From Aminobacter carboxidus (GTDB taxonomy: Bacteria > Pseudomonadota > Alphaproteobacteria > Rhizobiales > Rhizobiaceae): a stretch of DNA of 64,000 nucleotides. The position numbers and the translations under genes were made by a program. How positions within the stretch are numbered: position 1 is the first letter of the stretch; each line of letters begins with the position of its first letter. The stretch spans positions 930,001 through 994,000 of the forward strand of contig NZ_JACZEP010000001.1 in the NCBI RefSeq assembly GCF_014863355.1, read 5' to 3'. The notes under the pieces were generated by a model. The model worked only from the letters and a program-made list of their open reading frames with translations, had not been told where the DNA came from and did not search any database. Of the stretch, positions 1 to 9,653 are shown piece by piece.

Positions 1-1569
1 GATGCCGAGGCGAAGGTCGCCAGCTTCCGCTCGCAGTCCGACCTGCTCGTCGGGCAGAACAATTCCGCGCTCGCCACCCAGCAGCTGTCCGAACTCTCCA
101 GCGAGCTGTCGCGTGTCCGTGCCAGCCGTTCGGCGGCCGAAGCGACAGCCCAGAGCGTGCGCCAGGCATTGAAGGGTGGCGGTTCGATCGACGCCATTCC
201 CGAGGTGCTGTCGTCGGGTCTCATCCAGCGCCTGCGTGAGCGCCAGATCCAGCTACGCACCGACATCGCCGATCTTTCGACCACGCTGCTGCCCAATCAT
301 CCCCGCATCAAGGCGCTGAATTCGCAACTCTCTGACCTCGACGCGCAAATCCGCTCGGAGGCTGAAAAGGTTCTTGTTGGATTGGTCAACGAGGCCAGCA
401 ACGCCGACCTTCGCGAAAAGCAGCTTGTCGCCGACCTCAACAGGCTGAAGGTGGAATCAGGACGCGTATCGGAAGAAGAGGTCGAACTGCGGGCTCTCGA
501 GCGCGAGGCCGCTGCACAGCGAGCGCTGCTTGAATCCTATCTCACCCGCTACCGTGAGGCCGCGTCGCGTCAGGACCGCAACTATCTGCCGGTCGACGCG
601 CGGGTGTTCTCGACCGCGATCGTGCCCTCCGAATCCTATTTCCCGAAGATCATCCCGATTGTCGGCGCTGCCTTTGTCAGCTCGCTACTCGTGATGGCGA
701 TCTTCACGCTGCTGAAGGAGCTGTTCTCCGGCCGCGCCATGCGGCCTGCAGCCGGCGCGCGCGTCACGCCAGTCGAGCAGGTGGCGATGCCGGTGCGCCG
801 CGCCGCAAACTTGCCGGAAGAAGACGCGCCTCAGGCGTGGGTCGAAGAGCAAGAGCCTGCACTTGCTGTGCCGCTCGCCGACGACGATGGCGAGCCGCTG
901 ATGTTGGTCGATGCGCAAGATTACGTGGCTGCCGCAGAGCAGCCAGCCTTGGAAGCTGCGCCTGCGCCGACGCATGGCGGTATCAGCATCGAAACTGCCG
1001 CCGAGAAACTCATCGCCGGCGGCGCTGCCCGTGCCATTTTCGTGTCGCCAGAAGGCGATGACGCTGCAGCGACCGCGGTGCTGGTTGCCCGCGAGGTCGC
1101 CGATTCTGGTCTGCGGGTGCTGCTGCTCGATCTGACGGCCTCAGGTGCTGCGGCAGGGCCGATGCTCGACGGTGGCCGCTATCCCGGCATCACCAACCTT
1201 CTGGCTTCCGAAGCCCAGTTCACCGATGTCATCCGTGCCGACCACTATTCGGATTGCGATGTCATGCCGGTGGGCACTGCAGATCCGGCGCGCGCCATGC
1301 GTGCCGCCGATCGTCTGCCGATCATCATGGAATCGCTGACGACCGCCTATGATCTCGTCGTCGTTGAATGTGGGCCAGCCGATGCCGGCGAAATCAGGCG
1401 TCTTGTCGGCGATGGCACCGAGGTGCTGGTCAGCTTCCTCCACCACGACGACGAGATTGCCTATGTCGCCGATGGCCTGCGTGCCGGTGGCTATGAGGAC
1501 GTCATCTTGGTGACCCCGGTAGGCCACCACTTGCCGACGACGCCGCAACCGACGCGGTCGGCTGCCTGA
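1..1569 (+). CDS. GumC/Wzz-type exopolysaccharide transport protein, 3' part (5' end outside window)
   Basis: The frame is open from base 1, so the start lies upstream of the window. The visible part has a long Ala/Glu/Arg/Leu-rich coiled coil (to about base 590), then a PxxYFPK-type motif and one transmembrane helix (about 640-715), as in the periplasmic-to-membrane end of Wzz/GumC/ExoP polysaccharide co-polymerases. A Pro/Ala/Glu-rich linker (about 740-980) leads to a ParA/BY-kinase-like domain (about 1000-1540) with recognisable strands (VLLLDL, LVVVECGPAD). The Walker A position reads SPEGDDAAATA and lacks the GK[ST] core, so ATP binding is doubtful. It probably controls polymer length or export at the inner membrane. 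The next two genes are also polysaccharide-related. Confidence 0.8.
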   Translation, partial: DAEAKVASFRSQSDLLVGQNNSALATQQLSELSSELSRVRASRSAAEATAQSVRQALKGGGSIDAIPEVLSSGLIQRLRERQIQLRTDIADLSTTLLPNHPRIKALNSQLSDLDAQIRSEAEKVLVGLVNEASNADLREKQLVADLNRLKVESGRVSEEEVELRALEREAAAQRALLESYLTRYREAASRQDRNYLPVDARVFSTAIVPSESYFPKIIPIVGAAFVSSLLVMAIFTLLKELFSGRAMRPAAGARVTPVEQVAMPVRRAANLPEEDAPQAWVEEQEPALAVPLADDDGEPLMLVDAQDYVAAAEQPALEAAPAPTHGGISIETAAEKLIAGGAARAIFVSPEGDDAAATAVLVAREVADSGLRVLLLDLTASGAAAGPMLDGGRYPGITNLLASEAQFTDVIRADHYSDCDVMPVGTADPARAMRAADRLPIIMESLTTAYDLVVVECGPADAGEIRRLVGDGTEVLVSFLHHDDEIAYVADGLRAGGYEDVILVTPVGHHLPTTPQPTRSAA

Positions 1570-1572
1570 GGT

Positions 1573-1646
1573 AGAGCAACTCCAGGAAAAGTGTGCAGCG
1601 GTTTTCCGTCCGGAATTGCGATTCGAAGAAATGCGGAAACGCTCTA
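1573..1646. repeat. Dispersed rhizobial-type intergenic repeat, copy 1
   Basis: This element begins AGAGCAA, contains the core GCGGTTTTCCGTCCGGAATT and ends in GCTCTA, so its ends are inverted (TAGAGC/GCTCTA). The same core and ends recur at 46958-47060, where the copy is about 30 bases longer. It sits between convergent genes and provides the stop codon of the minus-strand acetyltransferase. Similar elements are, to my knowledge, scattered through Mesorhizobium and Rhizobium genomes. Confidence 0.7.
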
Positions 1647-2852
1647 GTCGTCTTCGACTGGTACTGCGGCTGGCTTGCCGCGCACACCTGACCGCAATCG
1701 CTTGATCAGCGCCCACATCGTGGCATTGTTCTTGATCGTGCCCTTGGCACGCGACAGCGATTTCAGCCCGAGCGCATAGATGCGTCCCTTGACCGTCAAT
1801 GGCACCAGCACATCGGAATGCAGGATCTCGAGATCGCACCACTGGCGCTTGTAAGGTTCGTCGCCGACGCTGAAATCGTAGATGTCGAAGCCCTGGTCGC
1901 AAGCTTCCGAAATGTTGTCGAAGAACAGGTATTCCCCTGGGCTGGCATAGGCCAACTCGTCGTCTGATATGGCGCCAAACTCGCAGACCAGGCGGTTTCC
2001 GGCCCGGCTCGAGCCGGTAACAGCGCGATACTTGCCGCCGACTTCGAGCCCGTGCAGCACGAAGGACGGATTTTCCTGTGCGAGCGCGTCGACGAACAGT
2101 TTGCGGAAGAAATTGCGCACCTCCGCGTCGGCAAACACATCGGTGATGCCCATGGCGCCGAAGCGCTGCTCTTTCATCGCGTAGAACGCATCGAGCATGG
2201 CGTTGGCCTCGGCAGTCGTGTGCGCCATCGTGCGCCGAGCGCCGCCAACGGCTTCGTATTTTCGTTCCTGACTGCGATGTCGCTTGCGCTTCTTCTTGCC
2301 GTTGGTCCGCGTCAGCACGCGTTCGAAGCCGCCGTCGAGATCGACGGCTAGCGCCACATTCGGGCTCGGCGACGACGACAGCTTGAGCAATGGATTGGAC
2401 AGGCCCTTGAAATCGCCGATCAGGCGGTCGAAGGCGACAAGGTCGATGTCCGGCCGGGCTTTTCCGATCGCGCGCACAAGCACGTCGATGTCGCCGGCGC
2501 TCGCCGTGGCCAGCCAGTTCTTGTCGACGGCCGGAAAATTGCCGTTGGCATGCTTGCCGCCGAGGAAACGGGCGATGCGGAACGGTCCTTCGCGGCCGAC
2601 TTCAAGCGCAACTGACATCACCGGACGCCCATTGGCGCTCAAGGTGGCGAGCACCGCGTCGGGTTTGCTGGCATCGATCCAGGTCGAGACCCATTCCGGG
2701 CTCTGGGCCGGCGCGTAAATGTGCGCGAACTTGCCGTAGGCGCTCAACGCTTCACTTGAAGCCGACAGGACGGCTGCGCTTGTCGCGTTGCCGGTGGTGG
2801 CAGCGTGACGAAGCAAGGCGTTGTTTTCGCTGGGGGCAGTAGCGTCAACCAT
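1644..2852 (-). CDS. GNAT acetyltransferase, CelD/BcsL-like (polysaccharide modification)
   Basis: A 402-residue protein resembling the CelD/BcsL acetyltransferase family (PF13480-type GNAT fold). Residues about 190-350 carry the conserved block with an NFFRKLF helix, an AYASPGEYLFFDNI motif and an FDIYDFSVGDEPYKRQW ending, typical of the family. It has no signal peptide and is probably cytoplasmic, acetylating a sugar or lipid-linked precursor of an exopolysaccharide. The neighbours are a GumC-like export protein (convergent) and a divergently transcribed polysaccharide deacetylase. The ATG at 2852 has an AAGGA ribosome site about 7 bases upstream. The substrate is not known. Confidence 0.75.
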   Translation of the reverse strand: MVDATAPSENNALLRHAATTGNATSAAVLSASSEALSAYGKFAHIYAPAQSPEWVSTWIDASKPDAVLATLSANGRPVMSVALEVGREGPFRIARFLGGKHANGNFPAVDKNWLATASAGDIDVLVRAIGKARPDIDLVAFDRLIGDFKGLSNPLLKLSSSPSPNVALAVDLDGGFERVLTRTNGKKKRKRHRSQERKYEAVGGARRTMAHTTAEANAMLDAFYAMKEQRFGAMGITDVFADAEVRNFFRKLFVDALAQENPSFVLHGLEVGGKYRAVTGSSRAGNRLVCEFGAISDDELAYASPGEYLFFDNISEACDQGFDIYDFSVGDEPYKRQWCDLEILHSDVLVPLTVKGRIYALGLKSLSRAKGTIKNNATMWALIKRLRSGVRGKPAAVPVEDD

Positions 2853-2942
2853 ACTTCAATCCTTGCCGGCTATTGATCGGCACATGTTGAGCATTCCTCG
2901 GTATGCTCGACGCCACCGAGCCTAAGCGCCAAAGGTGAAGGA

Positions 2943-3992
2943 ATGATCGACATAGCCCGAAAGCTGGCTTTCCTGCTGATCGGATATGGCGGTCTTGGCG
3001 CACTGGCCAAGCCGCTGGTGGGCGGCGTCGGTGTCATCCTCATGCTGCACAGGGTCACCGCATTTCTCGATCGGCCCGACGGTCCCAACCGTCATCTGAC
3101 GATAACGCCCGACTTCCTCGACCTGCTCATCGGCGAAATGAAACGGCTCGGTTATGCCTTCGTTTCGATGGATGAGGTCGTGGCTCGCCTCCGCTCTGGC
3201 CGGAATGCCGGGCCGTTCGCGGCACTCACCGCCGACGACGCCTACCGCGACAATCTCGTCGAGGCGCTACCGGTCCTCGAAAGCCAAGGCGCGCCCATCA
3301 CCATCTATGTCGCGCCGGGGCTCACGTCAGGTGCCGCTGACCTGTGGTGGGAGGTTCTCGATGAGATCGTTGAGGTCGGCAGGCCAGTGACGGCCACGAT
3401 CATGGGCAAGCAGCGCACATTCGAATGCGCCACCCCAGTGGCCCGCAAGAGCGCTTTCCTCGAACTGTCCGAGTGGCTGACATCAGAGGTGACGGAAGAA
3501 GAACAGCGGCAGGTTCTGCGGGGGCTGGCCGAACAGGTCGGCGTCGACGCCTCGGATACCAACCGGGTGTTGTTGATGGATTGGAGCGAGGTCCGCCAGG
3601 CCGCGAGCCACCCGCTTGTCACGATCGGTGCCCACACTGTCCATCATTGCAATCTCAAGCGCCTCGAAGCCGGCAAGGCGTTGCGCGAGATGCATCGTTC
3701 ACGGAGCCTGATCGAGGCCGAGCTGGGCGAAGCACCGCTGCACTTCGCCTATCCCTACGGTTATGCCGCCGCCGCTGGAATGCGCGAGACCCATCTGGCG
3801 CGCGAGGCCGGTTTCGTGTCGGCGGTTACAACCCGACACGGTGTCCTGCTGCCCAACCATGCGACGCACCTGCACGCGCTGCCACGCTTGTCAGTCAACG
3901 GCCGTCATCAGGACCTTGCCGCGACGCGTGCCATGCTGTCTGGCGCGACGACGCTGCTGGCCAATGGCGGTCGCAGGCTCGTTACGGTGTAG
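2943..3992 (+). CDS. Polysaccharide deacetylase family protein
   Basis: A 349-residue NodB-homology (carbohydrate esterase 4-like) protein. An N-terminal hydrophobic stretch precedes the start strand VILMLHRV. The metal-binding first motif reads LTADDAYRDN (usual T-F-D-D-G) and the second GAHTVHHCNL (usual H-x-x-x-H); FAYPYGYAAA matches the later family motif. It should remove N- or O-acetyl groups from a surface polysaccharide, matching the acetyltransferase encoded divergently next to it. The ATG at 2943 follows a GAAGGA ribosome site. The F-to-A change and the missing Gly in motif 1 are unusual, so activity should be treated as likely rather than certain. Confidence 0.8.
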   Translation: MIDIARKLAFLLIGYGGLGALAKPLVGGVGVILMLHRVTAFLDRPDGPNRHLTITPDFLDLLIGEMKRLGYAFVSMDEVVARLRSGRNAGPFAALTADDAYRDNLVEALPVLESQGAPITIYVAPGLTSGAADLWWEVLDEIVEVGRPVTATIMGKQRTFECATPVARKSAFLELSEWLTSEVTEEEQRQVLRGLAEQVGVDASDTNRVLLMDWSEVRQAASHPLVTIGAHTVHHCNLKRLEAGKALREMHRSRSLIEAELGEAPLHFAYPYGYAAAAGMRETHLAREAGFVSAVTTRHGVLLPNHATHLHALPRLSVNGRHQDLAATRAMLSGATTLLANGGRRLVTV

Positions 3993-3995
3993 GCT

Positions 3996-4214
3996 CTAGC
4001 GGTTGGCGGTCCTGGACGGCTTAACCATCCATTTGATGATCAACATCGCCGGCAGGATCCATAGAAGGCCGCTGAGGAAGAAGAACAGCAGGTGCACGAC
4101 CGGACCTGACTGCGACAGCTGGGCCACCGCCACCATGGTCGCGATCAGCGCGTAGACGATGACCAGGAGCACCAGCAGCACGGTTCCGATCAGCTTCTTG
4201 ACGCGCACGGGCAT
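3996..4214 (-). CDS. DUF2842 small membrane protein
   Basis: A 72-residue protein with two hydrophobic helices (about residues 7-29 and 41-62) separated by a short polar loop, with a basic start (MPVRVKK) and end. Size, layout and the LLFFFLSGLLWILPAMLIIKWM segment match DUF2842, a short alphaproteobacterial membrane family of unknown function. It is convergent with the deacetylase (3-base gap) and divergent from heme A synthase. No function can be assigned. Confidence 0.75.
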   Translation of the reverse strand: MPVRVKKLIGTVLLVLLVIVYALIATMVAVAQLSQSGPVVHLLFFFLSGLLWILPAMLIIKWMVKPSRTANR

Positions 4215-4372
4215 TTCTTCATCCTCTGTCGAGGCTTCGCATAGTCGCTCTTGCCAGCCGGTGCAACCGGGTAGGATGGTCGGCGCGACTGCTTGTCGCG
4301 TGAGCCGAACTTGCCAGCGGGGCCGTCATGGTCCACCAGTCCCGCGGTTTCGATGAGCCGGGAACGATCGTA

Positions 4373-5467
4373 ATGTCAGCCATGACCAACACTGCCGCAC
4401 CGCTTGCCGAGCGAAACAGGGAGCTGCGCAACCGCGCGCTCGTTCGTAGCTGGCTCTATGTCGTGCTTTTGGTCCTGTTTGCGCTGGTCATGGTCGGCGG
4501 CGCCACGCGCATGACCGGTTCTGGGCTCTCGATCACCGAATGGAAGCCGATCCACGGTGTCATTCCGCCACTCAACCAGGCCGAATGGCAGGAAGAGTTC
4601 GAGAAGTACCAGCAGATCCCGCAATACGAGCAGATCAACAAGGGCATGACCGTTGACGAGTTCAAGGGCATCTTCTGGTGGGAATGGGCGCACCGCCTGC
4701 TCGCCCGCGGCGTCGGTTTCCTCGTCGCCATCCCGCTCGCCTTCTTCTGGATCTCGGGCCGTCTCGAGCGGAGGCTGAAGCCGCGTCTTGTCGGCCTCCT
4801 GGCACTGGGTGGCTTCCAGGGCTTCATTGGCTGGTGGATGGTCGCTTCCGGGCTTTCCGAGCGCGTCTCGGTCAGCCAGTATCGGCTGGCGATCCATCTC
4901 ACCTTTGCCTGCATCATCGTCACATCGGTCGCCTACATCGCGCGCGGCCTTGCGACCTATTCCGAGGCGCCGGCAGACCGGCGCATCCAGCGCTTCGCGG
5001 GCGTCATGGTGCTTCTGGTGATGTTCCAGATCTATCTCGGCGCCCTGGTCGCCGGCCTGCATGCCGGCCTGTCCTACAACACCTGGCCGCTGATGGACGG
5101 CGCCATCATCCCGGGCGACCTGCTGGTCATCGAACCGGTCTGGCGCAATTTCTTCGAAAGCCCCAAGACCGTGCAGTTCGTCCACCGCATGTTCGCCTAT
5201 ACGGTGCTGGTGGTTGCGCTCTGGCACGCCTTTTCGACCATGACGCAGGCGCCGCGCACGACCCATTCGCGCCGTGCCTGGGTGCTGGCTGTGCTGATCG
5301 TCGGCCAGGCTGCAATCGGCGTCGGCACCTTGCTGATGCAGGCGCATATGCACTGGGCGCTGCTGCATCAGGGCTTTGCGCTGATCGTGCTGATCTTCGC
5401 TACCGCGCACTGGCGCGCGACGAAGGGGGCCTATCCGCTCGAAAACGACGTCGCCGTCAGAAGCTAG
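4373..5467 (+). CDS. ctaA: Heme A synthase (COX15/CtaA)
   Basis: Inner-membrane enzyme that oxidises the C8 methyl of heme O to formyl, giving heme A for aa3-type cytochrome oxidases. The protein has about eight transmembrane helices and the family blocks [45 protein letters not shown] and [13 protein letters not shown], containing the heme-ligating histidines of both half-repeats. I chose the ATG at 4373 (MSAMTN, 364 residues); an in-frame ATG at 4328 lacks a ribosome site and would add an uncharacteristic 15-residue tail. The 3' end overlaps the convergent kinase gene by 11 bases. Confidence 0.92.
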   Translation: MSAMTNTAAPLAERNRELRNRALVRSWLYVVLLVLFALVMVGGATRMTGSGLSITEWKPIHGVIPPLNQAEWQEEFEKYQQIPQYEQINKGMTVDEFKGIFWWEWAHRLLARGVGFLVAIPLAFFWISGRLERRLKPRLVGLLALGGFQGFIGWWMVASGLSERVSVSQYRLAIHLTFACIIVTSVAYIARGLATYSEAPADRRIQRFAGVMVLLVMFQIYLGALVAGLHAGLSYNTWPLMDGAIIPGDLLVIEPVWRNFFESPKTVQFVHRMFAYTVLVVALWHAFSTMTQAPRTTHSRRAWVLAVLIVGQAAIGVGTLLMQAHMHWALLHQGFALIVLIFATAHWRATKGAYPLENDVAVRS

Positions 5468-6317
5468 CGCGTACCGCCCTGACGGCCGCCACGACAGCAA
5501 GTTCGCTCGCCTCCTCCTCGTCGTTTTCGTCCTCGGCATGCCAGGACGATGACAGGCAGCCCCAGGCGATGGCGTGATCCAGGATGGCGTCAGGGCGCTG
5601 GCCCAGCGTCTTGGCGAACATCTCTGCCATGTAGGCGATGCGCTGCGGGTCGACGCAGAGATCATCGTGCCGGTCGAGCGGGTTGTAGAAGAAGTTGGCC
5701 GCGTCGAAACCTGGATCGCCAAGGATGCCCTTGGGGTCGATGACCAGCCAGCCGCGCTCGCCGAGCAGGATGTTGTCGTGGTGCAGGTCGCCATGCAGCA
5801 CGCGCAACTCGTGCGGATTTGACAGCAAGCGCTCCGCAATGGTTGCGGCGTCGCGATAGGGGCTTTGCAGCCCGGCATTGCGATCGAGCTCAGCCTTGTT
5901 GAACAGGCTGACAAAGCGCTCCCGCAGCGGCTGCAGATCGGCGGGAGGAGGGGCGTCGGACGGCGAAAACAGCCTGGCCATCACTTCGTTGGCGATTTCG
6001 GTAGCGTGCCGGTCGCCATGTTCGTTCAATTCATCGACGAGCAGCCTGTCGCCGGCATATTCGAGCAGCATGTCGTGGCCCTCGAAACCGAGCAATCGCA
6101 CGGCTCCTATGCCGTCGCGCCAGCTGAGATAATGCGCACCACGCAACTCGTCGGCAACATCGTCGAACGGCTTGAGCGCCTTGACCACGGCAGGCTTGCC
6201 GTCGGCCAGCCGCACCTTCCAGATGCGGCTGGAGAACGTCTCGGCAATGAGTTCGGGGTCGCTGACATTCCAGTGATCCGGCCAACGATCTGGCCCAGGA
6301 ACGACAGCCTGATCCAT
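5457..6317 (-). CDS. Aminoglycoside/hydroxyurea phosphotransferase-type kinase (APH(6)-like)
   Basis: A 286-residue protein kinase-like phosphotransferase of the streptomycin 6-kinase/hydroxyurea resistance family (APH_6_hur). The ATP-site lysine is in PAVVKALK, the catalytic loop is [12 protein letters not shown] and the metal-binding motif is [18 protein letters not shown]. Chromosomal members in rhizobia are common and their natural substrates are mostly unknown, so the resistance name is only a family label. It ends two bases before the argC stop region on the same strand, so co-transcription behind argC is likely. Confidence 0.78.
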   Translation of the reverse strand: MDQAVVPGPDRWPDHWNVSDPELIAETFSSRIWKVRLADGKPAVVKALKPFDDVADELRGAHYLSWRDGIGAVRLLGFEGHDMLLEYAGDRLLVDELNEHGDRHATEIANEVMARLFSPSDAPPPADLQPLRERFVSLFNKAELDRNAGLQSPYRDAATIAERLLSNPHELRVLHGDLHHDNILLGERGWLVIDPKGILGDPGFDAANFFYNPLDRHDDLCVDPQRIAYMAEMFAKTLGQRPDAILDHAIAWGCLSSSWHAEDENDEEEASELAVVAAVRAVRASF

Positions 6318-6318
6318 C

Positions 6319-7257
6319 CTAGTGCTTGAGCCCGAGCATCAGGTCCATGTTCTGGACGGCAGCGCCCGATGCACCCTTGCCGAGGTTGTCGAGCAACGCC
6401 ACGAGGTTGACCTGGCCTTGGCCTTCGGTGCCGAAAATGTAGAGTTTCATGCCGTCGGTGTCGGCAAGTTCGGTCGGGTCAAGCCGGTCGAGCTTGGCGC
6501 TGACGGCCAGCGGCACGACCTCGACGATGTCCTGTCCGGCGTAATGTGCGGTGAGCGTCGCGTGGATGGCGTCGATCGACGCCGAACCGTTGAGGTCGGC
6601 GAGATGCAGCGGCACCTGGACGATCATGCCCTGGGCAAAACGGCCGACCGACGGTGCGAAGATCGGGCGCCGTTCGAGCAGGCCGTGCTGCTTCATCTCT
6701 GCGACATGCTTGTGCATCAGCGGCAGGCCATAGAGGAAATGCGGTGAGGCGATGTGGTCGGGACGGGACGCGTCCTCCATCTGGCCGATCATCTGCTTGC
6801 CGCCGCCGGTGTAGCCGGAGACGGCATTGACGCTGACCGGATAGTCGGCGGGCAGGATGCCGGCCGCGACCAGCGGACGTATCAGCGAGATCGCGCCGGT
6901 GGGATAGCAGCCGGGGTTGGCGACCAGTCGCGCATCGGCGATGCGCCGGCGCTGGGCGCCGTCCATCTCGGCAAAGCCATAGGCCCAGTCGGGGTGGACG
7001 CGATGCGCGGTCGACGTGTCGATGATGCGTGTCGAGTTGTTGCCTTCGAGGATGTGCACCGCTTCCTTCGACGCATCGTCGGGCAGGCAGAGGATGGCAA
7101 CATCCGCCTCATGCAGCCGCTCGGCCCTGAGGTCGACGTTGCGGCGCTCGGCTTCCGGGATCGACAGCACGGCGAGGTCGTCGCGGGCGGCGAGCCGAGT
7201 GCGGATCTGGAGGCCCGTCGTGCCATGTTCGCCGTCGATGAAAATTTTTGGTTTCAT
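6319..7257 (-). CDS. argC: N-acetyl-gamma-glutamyl-phosphate reductase, type 2
   Basis: Third step of arginine synthesis: NADPH-dependent reduction of N-acetyl-glutamyl phosphate to the semialdehyde. The 312-residue length and the N-terminal [15 protein letters not shown] dinucleotide-binding motif are typical of the short type 2 ArgC. The catalytic cysteine is C117 in [16 protein letters not shown] and the VPLHLA strand are also conserved. ATG at 7257. It lies downstream of speB on the same strand, grouping two enzymes of arginine-related metabolism. Confidence 0.93.
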   Translation of the reverse strand: MKPKIFIDGEHGTTGLQIRTRLAARDDLAVLSIPEAERRNVDLRAERLHEADVAILCLPDDASKEAVHILEGNNSTRIIDTSTAHRVHPDWAYGFAEMDGAQRRRIADARLVANPGCYPTGAISLIRPLVAAGILPADYPVSVNAVSGYTGGGKQMIGQMEDASRPDHIASPHFLYGLPLMHKHVAEMKQHGLLERRPIFAPSVGRFAQGMIVQVPLHLADLNGSASIDAIHATLTAHYAGQDIVEVVPLAVSAKLDRLDPTELADTDGMKLYIFGTEGQGQVNLVALLDNLGKGASGAAVQNMDLMLGLKH

Positions 7258-7342
7258 TGTATGCCGTCCGTCGAAAAATTCGTTATTTCAGTTGGTTATG
7301 GCCAAATTCGGACTCACGTCCGCAAGCTCTTGATTCAGTGCC

Positions 7343-8299
7343 TCAAGCCTTGTCGCGCGCCTTCTTCTCGGCCAGCAGGCCGAGATAGTGCATCGCGACC
7401 GTCGAGCCTGCGATGGCCGTAATATCGGCATGGTCGTAGGCGGGTGCAACCTCGACGATATCGGCGCCGACGATATCGATCTGAGTCATCTGGCGCAGCA
7501 CCGAAAGGATCTTGGCTGATGATGGACCACCGGCCACCGGAGTGCCGGTTCCGGGCGCATAGGCCGGGTCGAGGCAGTCGATGTCGAAGGTGACATATGT
7601 CTTCTTGCCACCGGTGCGTTCGGCGATCGCATAGGCGATGTCGGCGGCACGCATCTCCTCGACCTCGTGGCCGTAAAGGATCTTGATACCGCAATCGTCG
7701 GGCGCATGCGTGCGGATACCGATCTGGATCGAGCGGTCGGGATCGATGATGCCGTCCTTGACCGCGCGCGCCACGAACGAGCCGTGGTCTATGCGCTTGC
7801 CGTCGTCCGGCCAGGTGTCCTGGTGGGCGTCGAACTGTACCAGCGCCATGGGACCGTGGATTGCGGCATGGGCCTTCAGCACCGGCCAGGTGACGAAGTG
7901 GTCGCCGCCTAAGGTGAGCAGGAAAGCGCCAGATTTGAGGATCTTGGTCGCCTCGCGTTCGATCGCTGCCGGCGTCTTCTGGTGGTTGCCGCTGTCGAGC
8001 AGGCAGTCGCCATAGTCGATGACGGCAAGGTCGTCGAACAGGTCACGGTTGAACGGATACTGCGGATCACAATCGAAGATCGCCGAGGCGCGGCGGATGG
8101 CCTGCGGGCCGAAGCGCGCGCCGGGCCGGTTGGTGACCGCGGCGTCGAAGGGGATGCCCCACACGACGGCATCGGCCCCAGTGACGTTCTTCGAGTATTT
8201 GCGGCGCATGAAGGACAAAGCCCCTGCATAGGTCGGATCACCCGAGCGCCCCTTTGGGGTGCGCGCGTTGAAGGCGTGATCGATCGACGAAGAGGCCAT
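7343..8299 (-). CDS. speB: Agmatinase (ureohydrolase)
   Basis: Arginase-superfamily hydrolase, predicted to convert agmatine to putrescine and urea. The binuclear Mn ligands are all visible: GGDHFVTWP, FDAHQDTW and FDIDCLDPAYAPGTGTP. At 318 residues it has the agmatinase size, though other guanidino substrates are possible in rhizobial paralogues. I take the ATG at 8299 (MASSSID) with AAGGAG seven bases upstream; a TTG two codons earlier is less likely. It is transcribed toward argC with an 85-base gap. Confidence 0.87.
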   Translation of the reverse strand: MASSSIDHAFNARTPKGRSGDPTYAGALSFMRRKYSKNVTGADAVVWGIPFDAAVTNRPGARFGPQAIRRASAIFDCDPQYPFNRDLFDDLAVIDYGDCLLDSGNHQKTPAAIEREATKILKSGAFLLTLGGDHFVTWPVLKAHAAIHGPMALVQFDAHQDTWPDDGKRIDHGSFVARAVKDGIIDPDRSIQIGIRTHAPDDCGIKILYGHEVEEMRAADIAYAIAERTGGKKTYVTFDIDCLDPAYAPGTGTPVAGGPSSAKILSVLRQMTQIDIVGADIVEVAPAYDHADITAIAGSTVAMHYLGLLAEKKARDKA

Positions 8300-8488
8300 A
8301 GGCAAACTCCTTTTTCAGTCTTTCGTAATTTCGAGGCGCAAGAACTACAGAAGCATTCGACAACATGCCAGCCCCAAGGCGAAAGGCGTGTGACACCTGC
8401 ATTCATCGCGCTGTCATCCGGCTTTCACGCCCATGTCATCGCCGCCGCCTAGATCGTTTCCGGCAACTTCAGCCATGGAGCGATTCCC

Positions 8489-9568
8489 ATGCGGACTGTT
8501 CTGGCAGGCACAGCCTCGTTCTTCCTGGCGCTTGGCCTGGCGACATCGGGCCATGCGGGTTCCCGCGCTGAAGAGATCCTCCAACGCTTCGAAAATGCCA
8601 ACCAGTGGCGAGACCATGTGATGGTCGTGGCGCACAGGGCAGGTGGCCTGCAGGACGGCAAACGGCGCTTCGCCGAGAATTCCATCGCCGCCCTGCGCGA
8701 TGCGATCATGCTTGGCGCCGAGATGGTCGAGATCGATATCCGACGCTCTGCCGACGGCGAATTGATCGTCATGCACGACAGCTGGCTCGACCGCACCACC
8801 GACTGCAAGGGCGAGGTGCTTGGCTACACCATGACTGAACTCAGGAAATGCCGGCTCGCTGTCGAGGGCACCGGCGATGTCACGGCCGAGCCGGTGCCGA
8901 CGCTGCGGGACTATCTGTCTGTCGCCAGGGGAAAAATCCTGGTCAATCTCGACAACAAGCTCGAAACCGCTGACCTCGTCGACATGGTTGCGCTGGCGCG
9001 CGCCATGGAGATGGAAGAGCAGGTCGTGGTCAAGGCGAACCTGTGGAGTGCCGAGCGCGTCGCCACCGTCAAGGCGACCATGGCGCGCGTCGGGCGGGGG
9101 TTCCAGTTCATGCCGATCATGGCCGACGACGCCGTGCGCGACCCTGCCTTCGTCGCAGCCGCCGGCAAGGCCTTTGCCGCGGATGCGGTGGAGATGATCA
9201 CCTGGCGCGGCGATACCGAGAAGATGACCGACACAGGTGGGCCGCTGTTTTCGGCGAAGGTGAAGGCTGCTGCCGTACGCGGCAACTGGCACATCTGGGT
9301 CGACACCCACGCCATCGTCAATAAGCCCGGCGGCTATCTCTCCGGCGGCCGCGGTGACGAATTGGCGGTTGCTGCCGGCTTTCCCAATGAGGTGTTTGGC
9401 TTCTGGGCTGAACGGGGCGCGACGATGATCCAGACTGACGAACCAAGGGCTGCGATCAACTGGCTGGCCGCCAATGGCTATCGAGTTCCCTATGCCGAAG
9501 CGGCGAAACCGGTGGTTTCGGTCGCCGGGCAGGCGGCAGCCGAACTGTCCGGCCAGCCGACGAACTGA
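8489..9568 (+). CDS. Secreted glycerophosphodiester phosphodiesterase
   Basis: A 359-residue GDPD-family protein with a cleavable signal peptide (hydrophobic stretch, ATSGHAG-type cleavage region near residue 23), so it is periplasmic. The catalytic histidines lie in VVAHRAGG and VMHDSWLDRTTD, and the metal-binding acidic pair in VEIDIRRSADGE; DEP near the C-terminus closes the TIM barrel. It should hydrolyse glycerophosphodiesters to glycerol 3-phosphate and an alcohol. The tail after about residue 330 is low complexity. It is convergent with rpsI; a strong hairpin lies between them. Confidence 0.85.
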   Translation: MRTVLAGTASFFLALGLATSGHAGSRAEEILQRFENANQWRDHVMVVAHRAGGLQDGKRRFAENSIAALRDAIMLGAEMVEIDIRRSADGELIVMHDSWLDRTTDCKGEVLGYTMTELRKCRLAVEGTGDVTAEPVPTLRDYLSVARGKILVNLDNKLETADLVDMVALARAMEMEEQVVVKANLWSAERVATVKATMARVGRGFQFMPIMADDAVRDPAFVAAAGKAFAADAVEMITWRGDTEKMTDTGGPLFSAKVKAAAVRGNWHIWVDTHAIVNKPGGYLSGGRGDELAVAAGFPNEVFGFWAERGATMIQTDEPRAAINWLAANGYRVPYAEAAKPVVSVAGQAAAELSGQPTN

Positions 9569-9606
9569 CTTTTCCGATGAACTGATGTCTCCCTTGCCAC
9601 AACGAA

Positions 9607-9630
9607 AAAGGCCGCCCGAAGGCGGCCTTT
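9607..9630 (-). terminator. Rho-independent terminator of rplM-rpsI
   Basis: Perfect 10-base arms AAAGGCCGCC / GGCGGCCTTT with a four-base loop. Read on the minus strand the stem is followed by a run of five T, so it terminates the ribosomal protein operon. It may also slow readthrough from the convergent phosphodiesterase gene. Confidence 0.85.
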
Positions 9631-9653
9631 CCAAATTCTGAACTGCGAAACGC

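Noticed and set aside
5457-6317. Acquired antibiotic-resistance gene
   Set aside because: The APH(6)-like kinase sits in a housekeeping context without any mobile element, so it is more likely a native chromosomal kinase.
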